A stretch of DNA of 64,000 nt from Emydura subglobosa (taxonomy: Eukaryota > Chordata > Testudines > Chelidae): assembly GCA_007922225.1 (NCBI GenBank), contig ML680098.1, positions 3,764,679 through 3,828,678 of the forward strand, written 5' to 3'. The notes under the pieces are model-generated. The model was not told where the DNA came from and ran no database searches. It saw only the letters and a list, made by a program, of their open reading frames with translations. This document shows, in pieces, positions 27,412 through 38,042 of this stretch. Each line of letters opens with the position of its first letter. The first letter of the stretch is position 1. The position numbers and the translations under genes were made by a program.

Positions 27412-28126
27412 AGCTCCTGATTCCTTCTTGACTATTGTGTCCTACTCTTTCTGTCATGGTAGCCCACATAGAAGCCATGAAGATTCTGCACGGTCGGCAT
27501 GGAAATTGAGAACTCTATGGGCTTGATAACGCTTTTTGTAACGTCTAGAATAACTAAATCCTTCAGTCATGTTTGCAGAGCAACCCTAAAACTCATGAAT
27601 CAGACCAATCAGCTCCTGAAGGCTACAAGCAGGGTGATTTAACAAGCCTTAGAATGCTCTGTGTGGCTTAAGTCAAGATGCTTATTACTAGTGTTCCTTG
27701 AAATATTTATAGCAAAGGGAAAAAAAACCTCCTAATCTAATGGCTTTGGATTTTGTTTCCATTTTTTTTTAAACAAGGATCACATTTTGCACTGAAAGTT
27801 TTAGCATGTAAAAACTGCTGTTTCACGAGTTTAGCAGAAGTGTGTTGGCTTTAATTGTTGCCAGCTGGCTTATAGCATAAACTGCCTGTAATGCTGGTAG
27901 GCTTGAGGGATTGTATTTCAGCAATACTGAAAGTGAAATAAAATAGTTTGTAGCAGATTTCTACCTTTAGTTTGCTGAACAATAATCTATCCCAGGAGAT
28001 ACCTGCAGGGTTTATGTCTATCATTGTAATTTGCATCAATTTGAAATGACTCATTGCATTCTTTTCCTTTTTGACTTGTAACTGGAAGTTTATCCTGTCT
28101 GTAACTCTCTGACATTTCTTCCTTAG

Positions 28127-28240
28127 GGTTTACACCACCAGGAATGGATAGGTCATCTCCAGACAACAGTCCAGTCCATGGTCTGTTACGGCAACCCTCG
28201 ATCACAACAGGCGCCAACATCCCTATTATAACAGAGCTAG
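28127..28240 (+). CDS. KCNMA1: KCNMA1 exon: start of the segment before the calcium bowl (114 nt)
   Basis: The frame begins with the last two bases of a Gly codon and reads [37 protein letters not shown], ending with the first base of the next codon. The acceptor is a pyrimidine-rich tract ending 'cttccttag' and the donor is 'gtaagg'. This is the linker inside RCK2 that leads to the calcium bowl in Slo1 channels. The RQPS sequence matches the site in mammalian BK reported as a PKA target (Ser869 in common numbering; from memory). Differences from human that I recall are conservative (LLRQ for MLRQ, GANIP for GVNIP). The upstream partner exon is outside the window. It can splice to the cassette at 28903 or directly to 31240, because both acceptors have the same phase. 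Confidence 0.97.
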
Positions 28241-28902
28241 GTAAGGAAAACAGACACTCCTTTTATGTCCATCTCCATATATATTTTTCCATCTCCTTGT
28301 ACAGGCCTCGCGAGAGTTACCTATTTCATAGTCAATGCCACCATATTTACTCTTCAGTTAACTGTTTTGACTTACTCTTGCTAAAGAAATATTGGGGGAT
28401 ATTTTTTCTACTTGGATAAATAATTAAACTAGTTCCTCCCTACGTGTTTTCACCTTGTGTGGTCTTGAACACATGCTACATTAGGTAAGAGGCTGTATTT
28501 AATGTATTGTACCAATTAGGCAGGGTTCTTTGGGACGTTCTTTTTCACAAAGAAAAGTTATGTAAGATGCCAGCAGACTATTTAAAAGGTGAGTTGGTTA
28601 ATCCTTCATGCTCCAAAACTTGTTTAATATTGCGTAACCAAACTGCTTAGTGACATGACACTTGCTACCCTTGAGAGTGAGGCAACTAGTTACCTGGGTA
28701 TGCTTTCCGCTCTCTCTGTGGATATTTATGTTGTCAAGTAGTGTGGTGTTGTGTTGTGAAGTACAGAAGCTTTCATGGCAAATACAAACTTGATTTGTGG
28801 TCCTTAGTCCTTTTTATTTTTTTTAGAGCCTTACTTGTCTTACTCCCTTATTTTACTCTCTTTCTGTACTTTCTTTCCCCCCCTAAATACTTTACTTATT
28901 AG
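28241..28902 (+). other. KCNMA1: KCNMA1 intron between exon 28127-28240 and the alternative cassette
   Basis: This short intron of 662 bases starts GTAAGG and ends with a T/C-rich tract including seven Cs, then 'cttattag'. No further exon, repeat or other feature was recognised in it. The pyrimidine tract before the cassette is interrupted by 'taaatac', which would fit a regulated rather than a strong acceptor (inference). Confidence 0.7.
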
Positions 28903-28986
28903 CTAAGCCTGGCAAACTTCTGCCTTTGGTTTCAATCAGTCAGGAAAAAAACAGTGGGACCCACATACTAATGATAACTGAACTGG
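28903..28986 (+). CDS. KCNMA1: KCNMA1 alternative cassette exon, 84 nt, in frame (28-residue insert)
   Basis: The acceptor is 'cttattag' and the donor 'gtaaga'. Joined to the previous exon it reads A-KPGKLLPLVSISQEKN, then SGTHILMITEL, and ends in the same phase as the exon before it. Inclusion therefore adds 28 residues without a frame change. The known mammalian insert at this place (KPGKLPLVSVNQEKN...) is 27 residues as I recall it, so this copy appears to have an extra Leu. The insert ends in the same ITEL tetrapeptide as the constitutive exon before it, suggesting origin by exon duplication. Its position, directly before the calcium-bowl exon, means it extends the loop leading into the Ca2+ site. 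Literature describes such inserts as altering gating or calcium sensitivity. The effect here is inferred. Confidence 0.93.
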
Positions 28987-30038
28987 GTAAGAAGTGCCTT
29001 TTTCCTTCACATCACTGTCTTCTTTTTTGTTATTGGTGGTGGTGTTCCTACTGTCATCAGCTTTTTCTTTATGTATCTGGCTGTATCAGAGGGGCTACCC
29101 TCATGGCACTGCTTTAAATGTGTTTTATTTGTGGTTCTGGTAGAACTTGACTGTCTTGTTCTGGCCTTTCTTAATGATTTCTTTTTCACGCAGCATCAGT
29201 AAACCTTTGATCACACTCGTCTGACCTGCCGGCTGTTTCCATAGCATCTTCTCACCTATTCATTTTCTTTGGCCTCAGCCTCCTTCTCTCTTATTTCAGT
29301 CTATTGTCAATTTGACTGACATGTTTTAGCGCTCACAGGAAGTCAAAAAAGAAATAAAAGATTTCAAAGAAGAAACCAGAGTATCATATCTTTCCTCAAG
29401 CTGTTTGTTTGTTTATTTTTGTGGGTAGACCTTCTCTCAGTCTCTGAAGCTATAAAAGTAGCTAAGCTTCTATGCTGCACTATCTCAATAAAACAAGATT
29501 TCACCAGGGGTTGGGAGCAGTGTTTGATTAGCATTTCCTGTGGTGCAGTGCTGCGCTCTTAAACCTACCACTGTCTAGCCCAGAGACCTTTTATAGAAAT
29601 CATAGCAGGCTAACTTGCATCAGGAAGATAAAGATATATTCAGGCTTAAACTGCACTTGTAGAATTCACATAAGATTTGCCATAAGTTGGAAACTGGCAC
29701 TACGTACTGGTAGAAAGTCTGTGTCAAAGTCAAGTATTAGTCTTACAAGTCTGCCAGATATAAGTGGAAAAAAAGTACTACTGTTGATAGTTCCTCTCCT
29801 CAGCTAGCAAATTAAATGAAGGCTCAATCTTTTCAAAAAGTGTATTTTGAAACAGTACAACAGGTTTTCAAATGATATTTTGCTTAGAAGCCCAAGAATA
29901 AATTGACAGGCATTGGGAAAGATAGTATTATTGTAGATGGAGCTATTTACCAGGATGAAATTCATCTGCATCACATAATGTAACTAGTGACTGTATATAC
30001 CTCTGAGAGATGTTACTTTCTCGTGGTTACAGCAGGCG

Positions 30039-30177
30039 ATGGGGAGTCAGGAATTGCATGTTCTATTACCAACTTTGATACTGATTGACCTGGTTAGGTC
30101 ACAGCCTAGTGGTGCCTTAATTTACCCATCTGTTAAAATGAGGATAATAATGCTTATCTTCTTCACAGGAGTGCTAT

Positions 30178-30180
<3 letters not shown>
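30039..30180 (+). repeat. MIR/CORE-SINE-like fragment
   Basis: The order 'gggagtcaggaattgcatg', 'gacctggttaggtcacagcc', 'ttacccatctgttaaaatga' and 'ggataataatgcttatctt', then 'cacaggagtgct', follows the MIR consensus in the sense direction. Divergence is high, as expected for an ancient element. Confidence 0.75.

Positions 30181-30188
<8 letters not shown>

Positions 30189-30211
<23 letters not shown>
30189..30211 (+). repeat. (TA)n microsatellite
   Basis: About 11.5 uninterrupted TA units follow directly on the MIR-like fragment and lie 1 kb upstream of the calcium-bowl exon. Confidence 0.95.
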
Positions 30212-30344
30212 GCCTTGTTCATACTTGTGGAGCTCTTCAAGGTCCTTGCGTGAACAGTACAGTACTATATTAGTGGACAATTACTATTTAAAATGGATGG
30301 TTTGATCAAATAAAAGTCACTGTCTCAAGAAGATAGTTCGGGCA

Positions 30345-30415
30345 TAATCCTAGACAAAAAGTGGAGCCAACACCTGAGTCCATTAAAGTAAACGGCATTA
30401 GAGTTTGGCTCTTTA
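30345..30415. repeat. Hairpin repeat fragment
   Basis: 'gcataatcctagac' and 'gtggagccaacacc' on the left are followed by 'ccattaaagtaaacggcatta' and 'gagtttggctcttta' on the right. The general design of the palindromic family can be followed, but the inverted arms are badly decayed. Confidence 0.3.
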
Positions 30416-31239
30416 GGAGCAGCCTTGTCTACTAAAAAAATAAATACAGTGAATTTCCAATAAATATGAGACAAGAAAAGAATTCAAGACCCACTCTATC
30501 AGATGCTGCAAAACGGATCATTTCCCAGACCTGGATGGGAACTGAAATTAATTTGTCATTTAAGTTTTAGTAAGTTCAAAAGCATCTTTGGTGACACAAG
30601 TTGTTGGCACTTTAATGGCTAAGGAGTCCTAGGATGGAAAATAAATTTTTGTAGCTAGGTCGGTGAGGCGGTAGCTGAAACCCTGTTGATGATCATTGCT
30701 ACTGTAGGATAGTAGTAGAACTGCAGTGCATTGCTTTTGCATGGCAAGCTGAATGGGGAGCTTCCCTCTTTGGAACTGCAATTGCATTAACACAGCTTCA
30801 TCAGAAAAAAAATCACAGTAGCAGATTCAACAAATGCCTTTGGGTTGAACCAGTGTTTTTGTGGACAAGGTTTATTTCACAAAGCGGACCTGAGGTTAAC
30901 GGCTCACCGCATATCCATGTAGCCCTAGCCATTGTATCTCACCTATACTGAGGGAAAATGTATGTCAGCACCATGGCAGGTGAGCAGGTGTTACCAAGAA
31001 GGTTGGTTTTACAGCACAGGGATATTCACCTTTCATTCATACAAGCAAAATATGGATCAACAGATTTTTAAGTGCACATTTTCACATCCACTTTGATTTC
31101 ATTTTAAGTGATGTCGAAGACACAAGTCTGTGTTTCCAGACACACGCCGTTGCATTTTCTTTCTGATTGTGTAGTATGTAAGGTCACATTCTGCTGGTCA
31201 AGAAGCACATGATGATATTTTTTGTGTTATCATTTTCAG

Positions 31240-31370
31240 TAAACGATTCAAACGTTCAGTTTTTGGACCAAGATGACGACGACGACCCAGACACGGAATT
31301 GTATCTCACACAGCCATTTGCGTGTGGAACCGCGTTCGCTGTCAGTGTACTGGACTCCCTCATGAGTGCT
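31240..31370 (+). CDS. KCNMA1: KCNMA1 exon carrying the calcium bowl (131 nt)
   Basis: The acceptor is 'tcattttcag' and the donor 'gtaagc'. With the G left from the previous exon it reads [44 protein letters not shown], ending on a codon boundary. [12 protein letters not shown] is the calcium bowl, the high-affinity Ca2+ site in RCK2 of Slo1 channels. The run of five Asp is complete and no acidic residue is missing. In structures of Slo1 the ion is held by side chains of the last two Asp of the run and by backbone carbonyls (established knowledge). The following hydrophobic stretch, [17 protein letters not shown], is part of the RCK2 fold. Compared with human I see Ser for Thr in VNDTN. Confidence 0.98.
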
Positions 31371-31559
31371 GTAAGCAAATTCAAACTTTCTCCCTCTTCC
31401 CCATCAGACAGGCCATGGGAGGCTGATGTTGTGTAGCAGTTCCACTGCCACCATGCAGCCTGAAGGAGAGGATACCTTCCCTTAGGCCTCCATACACCGT
31501 CACTACTTGAGCTGTGCACTGAGCCCCAACTCCCCTCAAAAATATTTTGGCGCATAACT

Positions 31560-31800
31560 CCTGTTGCTATCTAGAGAAGTTATACACCTCAAATGCTTTT
31601 GAGGATCTGGAGCAACTAACCTCTCAGACCATAGGGCGTGCATCTTGACCTAAGTCTTCAAAAGCAACTGTTGATTTTGGATGCGCACTATTTTCAGAAA
31701 AGGTTGAGCATCCACCTTTTGAAAGTCAGGTGAATTGCAGCAGGGTGTGTAAAGTTAACTATCCAAAAATGGAAGCCCTCAAAAATCACCCTGGGAAATT
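31560..31800. repeat. Ancient repeat of the 'ttcaaaagt' type
   Basis: Segments such as 'acctcaaatgcttttgagg', 'aagtcttcaaaagcaactg', 'agcatccaccttttgaaagt' and 'gaagccctcaaaaatc' alternate in both orientations, with 'acttt(t)gaa' and its complement repeated. The texture is that of the blocks near 8.65, 35.6 and 56.0 kb. I infer one old repeat family. Precise ends are not visible. Confidence 0.4.
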
Positions 31801-34800
31801 TAGGGCATTATCTCTAAAAATCAGAAACGTAACTACCTTGACAGTTCAGTGTTTTATACATTTTACAGCTTCTAATTATTTTTTATTGTTGTCCTTCATG
31901 CATAAAGTGATAGATCATACTGGTGGATAACAAACAAAAGGTTTGCATGTTTATATCAGATCTGGCCAGCAGACAAAAGGTTGGATACTTCTGCAAAGCT
32001 TAATTAAACCAGCTGATCTTCTTGAGTGTGCAAAATGGGCTGGAAATTAATGAGAATGGGATTTCTTGAAAGACTGGCTACATCACACTTCTGGGTCTGA
32101 TGTTGCATGAAAACATGCTGTCAGGTTATTCCAATACTCCTGCTCGTATCTGGAACCCAGAGTGCAAAAACATAAGAAATTGTGATGGGGGGTTTGTTTT
32201 TAACCAATTTCAAACCTTGAAACAAGTTCATAGAAGGTTTATTTTGAGTTTCAATGGAGTTCAAAATAAGCAGCAATTTTATCTAAACCAGTTTTTGGCC
32301 ATCCATAGCAAATAAATAGTCTTCATCTTTTTAAAATCAGGCGGAGAATACTCTCTCAATACATACAGGGTATCCGTCTCCACTTTTACCTAGAGCCGGG
32401 GCCATTTTTAACTGGTTTAGGCACTCAATTAAAGGACCTCCATTTAAAAACTTTGTACTCTTCATGTGACAGCAGGTTAATGTTGGTGCAGCTTTCTGCA
32501 AATGGACCAAATGGAAAGCAACCAGTCTAGGATATTTTATAGAACTGGGAAACTAACAGTAGTTGAATCTATTCCAGTTTGCAGATTGGTATTTTTCAAT
32601 GGAAGTAGACCTTTCAGGGTAGATGACTAAGATGCAAGAGAGCTGTAATTAATGGAGAAAAATATGAAATGTTGTTTATGATAAGCTCCATTAAGCAGGC
32701 CTGTTATATTATACCTCTTTAAAACTGTTCAAATAAGTATCCCTTTGGAGACCTTGTTTGTTCCTGATTATCCTAGCTACAGATGTTTCAGAATACTCTT
32801 TTGTTGCAGTATCAGCTGTTATAATATGATTACTTTGTAAATTATGATTTTAATAGTGCCTTTCGTGATCCTGATTGGGTTCTGTTGAAAAAAGTTAGTT
32901 TCGAGCCTTGATTTAAAAATAGACTTTAAATAGGTCAAACTCACTAACGGCCTCCTGATGTACATCTGCTAAAGATAATCTATCCATGTGAAAGGCAGCT
33001 GTGGACTTAAACTGATCTTTACTTGTGCGGCCAATATGCTGTTTGTTCACACAAAATCTGTTTTGTGGGTTAAAATGACTGTGCCTGCCAAAAAATGCAA
33101 TTGCAAAATTAGGGGCTGGTTGAGAGTCCTTTGTAAAGTTGAACCTGAACTTTCAGAGTACTCCATGGAATGTAGTTTCATGATACCGGAGATCAGTTGG
33201 TTTAAGCCCCAAATAATACTAAAGATGGGGAAACCAATGTTTTTTTTTTAATAAGAGCCAACTATAACCTTCACCTAAAAGTCCTACCAAATTGTTGGTG
33301 GTTCAGAAAAGTACAGTTAATCTTTATTTAAAAAAACAAAAAACAAATGTCTACTAGACTTCTGTCCATTCCAGCCACAGCTTGAGAGAGGAGTAATGAA
33401 ACAACGTGGGTGAGCCTATTCTCACAGTGTTTCATTCCAATAAGGCCCATGAAGTAACAGTAATCTTATGAGATACCCTGTTCTTGTGAGTCGTCAGCCA
33501 AATTTTGCAGAGTTGACACATTTAGAAAGTCCAAATAAGTATCCAACCAAACTAAAACTCTAAACCATTACTAATAAAAATTTTATGGGTAAAAGGCTTA
33601 GCATTTCCATGTAATACCTTGGAACTCTTAAATATGAAGGTTCCAAACTGGCATTTTGAAAGCTGTTCACCTAAAGAGACAAACGGGATTCCTGAATGAA
33701 ACCTGCTTATTTGAGTTTTAGTATTAGGAGGACACTGAGGAGTTCTATCATATTTAAAAGCAGCTGACAAGAGGATAGAATGAAAATATGATTGAGAGCT
33801 TTCTAGACAATGGAACCCGAAAGATCAGCCTTCCAACTCATTTTCAGACAACATTTAAACATCAGGTCCATTTAGATTTCACTGATTTCTTTTTTTCTGT
33901 AGCTCTCTTCCCAAAATTGCCATTTAATCAGGTGTCTAAGCATCCCCATCCAAAGAATGTTGCATAATTCAATTCCTGCTGCTTGCTGCTTCACTTATTG
34001 AAAGGCTAATCCTTCTATTTATCACAGGCATTCCCAGAGTAACAGATAGTAATGTTACAGACTCTATGCCATTGCTTTATTGTGCAAACACTAGAAAGAT
34101 AAATTATAAGAGAGAATAATTGTGTTTACGCTTAGATAACTCACAATGGAGCATTACAATTTAGAAACATTTCCTTTGAGCACAGTCAGTTTATTCTTCA
34201 CAAAGTAGATGTGACTATTTTTCCCTCTAAATATCTAGCTATCGATACCATACCTGTTCACAAACTCTGTCTTCTTTCTTCTGTGAAGACTCTTCTTCAA
34301 ACTTCTTTCATTCTTAAGTCATCAAACAACATGATGGGGCATCACAGTCTGAAGCCAGCGAAATGAGTGTGATGCCAGAAATAGCAAATTCTGACTTAGG
34401 GTGAATCCCTGGTTCTTTTCCTTGGTTAGTATTTCTTCTGTGGGAATTATTTTCCAGTCCTCGTTTGCTGCCCTGATGCTGCCTCCTCTTCCTTCTGCTT
34501 TGCCAACAGGGGCAGGGTCACTCTCCCCCCTAGTCCTGGGAGGTTTTCCTCTGTCCAAGCTACAGGGTGGGAAAGGAACTCTCTCCTCTCCTAGCTGTCA
34601 AATGGATGAGGTGTCTATCACCTTTCCCTTCCTCCCACACCTCTCTTGGGGTGATGGGAAGGGAGAGCTGCTTCATATTTTTATTCTCTACCCAAAAAAG
34701 GGCTTCCTGTCACTTCCCACACCACCTGATCCATTGGCTCTGTAGTATCCACTTTGTCTGACAGAGTTTGCTTTTTGTGACCTGACCTCTACGTGTACTG

Positions 34801-35599
34801 AATAAATTCAAGCATTGATCCCAAAATATTCAACATGATTGTAGGATCAGATGAGTCATACTTTCACTACACTAGCTCCACAGCAATTCTATAAGAGGGA
34901 AGTCCTTTGTCACATGTTGGTTCACTTTGGGACTTGAGTAGGATCAAGTCAACTATATTGATTCAATTACTAAATTCCAGGTGTAAAGTAAGAGAGTAAT
35001 AAGGCCCATCAATCTGTGTTTCTTTCTTCTCTTTAGCACTAATGAAACTATGCACAAGACGACTTCACTTATAGCTACACAATATATATCGCTTCTACAC
35101 AATAATCCTTCCTGTGCAGGTTTTTTTGCCTCTTCAGCGAACATCAATATACAGAGAAGAATGCTTTGTTTATTGATAAGGACTTTTTACTTTAGGATTT
35201 ATACTGAATATAGAAATGGGTCCCATCCAAACTCTCAGGTATTTCACCTGGCACGGATTTTAAGTTTGACAATAGCTATTCTTAACCAAGGCTGACTAAC
35301 CTTTACTGCGTCTCTGGAATAGACATGAGCCTCTGCCAGAGTTTTTCATTATATTTTAGTCTAAGTATTTGATTTGCGGTAAACATCTACAAACATATAA
35401 AATATGTGTGGAAAGGTATAGACATATACTTCTCTTCCTTTAGTGGGGCTGCCTGGGGCAATCAAAGCATATTTTCACAATACGCTTGCTTATAGCAAAA
35501 TGTAAGTTGGTTAAAAGCCAAGGCTTTGTAACCTTATCTCAGACACAGTGCATTTTACTTTTTTTTAAAAAAAGCAAACTTTACACAGGTGGATGAGGT

Positions 35600-35790
35600 A
35601 TGTGTTGAGATTTTCAAAAATCATAAGACTCAAGATATCTTGAAAGAGTCTGAAAATCAGGTCCCTTTTAGTGCCACCATCTCAAAATCAGGCCACCTCT
35701 AAGATGTGCCAAGTTGAACACCCAAAATCACTAGTGACTTTTGAAAATCTTGGCCATCTTCTGTAGCTATAGCAGGCAAAACAAAGTGCA
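35600..35790. repeat. Ancient repeat of the 'ttcaaaagt' type
   Basis: 'gttgagattttcaaaaatc', 'gaaaatcaggtccctttta', 'ctcaaaatcaggccacctct' and 'ctagtgacttttgaaaatct' are phrases shared in style with the copies near 8.65 and 31.6 kb. 'gaaaatcaggtcc' and 'caaaatcaggcca' repeat within the block. No coding capacity. Confidence 0.45.
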
Positions 35791-37792
35791 GGATGCAAAA
35801 ATGCCATTTGTCCCAACAAGCATCCTCACCATTAGCTTTATCGCTGTGAAGTGATTCCCAGACATCTTCAGTCTGGATGGCATTCAGTTTGGTAATGAGG
35901 GTACAACACATATGGCCATGCAGACCATCCAGTGCTTGAGCATCATTTCTATACATACCACTGGCAGCGGGATTGGTGTAGCTTCAGGGAATGTCATCAG
36001 TACCAAAGGGTCTATTCAGAGCCAGATCATGAGACTTAAGTTAGAATTTCCTGGCATCTATTGGTCTGTTTTAGAACCTTAATATTTGTTAAAAGATTAT
36101 TCTAGCAACATAGTCCCTTTTCCCCTTATACAAACACACAGAAGGGCAGAAGGATATAGTCTCTTTCTTTCTCCTTTATACAAACAGGAATAAGAAGAAA
36201 CAGAAAGGCTACTTTCCAGTAGCACCCCCAAGGTCCTTTACAATCTCTTTTATTCAGAAAGGAAATGTTTTATGAAATGGACAGTTTGAAACATAAGGCT
36301 TTTCTGTTTTTGTATCCTGCCATTCAGAAGGATTAGCAGGTAGTAAAGCATCCTCTTACCCAGAGGACTCACAATATCCTTAATAGTCTGGGAGGTACTT
36401 TTAAAATATAGGACAATATAAAACATTGTTCTTTCACCTCTGCTTCGGACCTGTCCCAAGGGCCTATACAGTATTAGGTTGATGAGTTTAGCTCAGTAAC
36501 TCCCCATATTTGGATATGCATTCAAACACTATCCTTTTGACAGAATGCATCATGTAAGGAAAAACAAGCCAGTTAAGATATGTGCCTGAAATGGAAGTGA
36601 AATAACTACTATAGTATGGTATATTTTTCCTTTAAAAAATTATCAGAGTAGCAAACATTAAAAAATGGCAGCTGTGACATGGAAAATGACAATTTTAGAG
36701 TAGTTATAAATGAAAGGCGACGTGTCATTAAAGTTAAAGAAATGTTATTAAAAGATGTGTTAATTTTCAGTTAAATTTTCTGTAAAAGACCAATTAGTTT
36801 AAAAGGCTTGATAGCATTAACTGCGGAACATAAGCTCTGGTAATTATGCTTTAAAAATGGTTGAACAAACAGGAAAGCAGTTCCAGAACATTTACACTCC
36901 AAAACAGCTGCAACAGAATTCAGTAGTACGGGCTAGGTGGCACTGCTACCTCAGATATCCATTTCAGAATTTGCTTGTCATTTAGCCATGTTGTAGGGCC
37001 TATGATGCATTTCCTTTTTTTCATTACTCAGCAATGTATCCAGTGCATGTTCTCAGACTGGTAATCACAACCGTCAGCGTGGGGTACAGTTAGTAGTTGA
37101 AGTGTTTTCCAGTTATGATTATACAATTAACAAAAAGAATTCCCTTACTGTTGTTACTGAAAAAATGGCTCGTTACGTTTAGTGCTCCAACAACATTCAT
37201 TCAGCACATTTTTTTCCTTATATGTACTGACATATCCAGGACTTGTAGCCTTCCACAGCATGAGTAGAAGATGGCTCTCAAATTATTTTTTTATTAGTCC
37301 AAAAGAAATGGTTATCAGCCAGGTCAGATTTTTTTTTTAACCCTTTGAGCCTGATCTTCTGAGGTGCACTGTGCTTTTCGTCACCACAGTGGAAAGATTT
37401 GAAGAAGGGCTTGAGTCTCATGGGAGTTGACAGCATGCAAGATTGGGCAGCATTAATAATCTTGAGTCATCCAGAAAGCCCTCTATTTGCCACACCATAG
37501 ATGCCTATTCACTTAGGCTAGTTGCTGATTGGCTGCAGTACAAGAGGTCTCCATTCTCAAAGTCAGAATATTTTCATTCAGCGACAGCAGCAAGAACAAA
37601 AAGTGTCACTTGACTGCACTCATCCATCAGATTAAATGCTAACATCCACATCAGTCCTAGTGGGAAACCCAAATTAAACTATTGTGCCAAGATAAATGTT
37701 GTCTGCTTTCCAACTAAATGTCTTAGCTTTGCCTTGACATTTGTCTAGCAGTGGGAGACCATTCTCCTGTGACAGCATGCTGTTCCATTGAC

Positions 37793-37892
37793 CATGGGCC
37801 TGATTCCCCACCGAGTTGGAACAATTTTACATCACTGTAAATCCATTGAATCCCATGGGATTACTCTTGGGATCAGAATAAGGCCTATTATC
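37793..37892. repeat. Imperfect hairpin repeat
   Basis: The left arm 'gggcctgattccccaccga' pairs with the right arm 'gggatcagaataaggcct'. The middle, 'tttacatcactgtaaatcca', is itself palindromic, and 'ttgaatcccatgggatta' follows. A member of the palindromic family with a recognisable 'gggcctgattc' end. Confidence 0.55.
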
Positions 37893-38022
37893 TGTTAATT
37901 TGACACAATTATTGTTTGTATTAATGGTTTTGTGACAGGTGTGCTACTTGATGCCATTGCTTCGGATTCACAGTTTAACATAAGTAGATTGAATTTTGAG
38001 GCCTGGCGGGTTTTTTGTCCAT

Positions 38023-38042
38023 CCCCCCCCCCCCCCCCCCCC
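38023..38042 (+). repeat. Poly-C run (20 C)
   Basis: Twenty uninterrupted C residues lie at the left edge of the antisense CR1 copy. On the CR1 sense strand this is a poly-G run within the 3' part of the element, so it probably expanded after insertion. Confidence 0.9.

Larger units (their letters stand above)
1..28126 (+). other. KCNMA1: KCNMA1 intron (3' part), 28 kb, no exon seen
   Basis: This is the intron preceding the exon at 28127. I looked for the RCK2 exon expected just upstream, the one whose protein ends in the family segment GVLQANSQ, and did not find it, so the intron extends beyond the window. The content is AT-rich non-coding DNA with interspersed repeats, listed separately: a CR1 at 14.4-15.5 kb, a SINE-like element at 17.1 kb, MIR-like pieces, hairpin repeats, a 22-A run and a CA microsatellite. 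The short ORFs on both strands have no recognisable domains. I see no other gene. Confidence 0.75.
28987..31239 (+). other. KCNMA1: KCNMA1 intron between the cassette and the calcium-bowl exon
   Basis: This 2.25-kb intron starts GTAAGA and ends 'tcattttcag'. It contains a T-rich stretch after the cassette, a MIR-like SINE (30039-30180), a (TA)n tract (30189-30211) and a hairpin fragment near 30348-30412. No other coding potential is recognisable. Confidence 0.7.

Noticed and set aside
27183..27526. Overlapping proline-rich ORFs
   Set aside because: They result from a C-rich low-complexity stretch with a 17-C run in three frames. No exon signature.
28144..28419. ORF continuing past 28240 as an alternative KCNMA1 end
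   Set aside because: The sequence after the GTAAGG donor gives no known BK ending, and the donor is strong. I regard the extension as intron.
31209..31436. The full 75-codon ORF around the calcium bowl as an independent small protein
   Set aside because: Only 31240-31370 is coding. The bases before and after are intron, with clear AG and GT splice signals at the borders.
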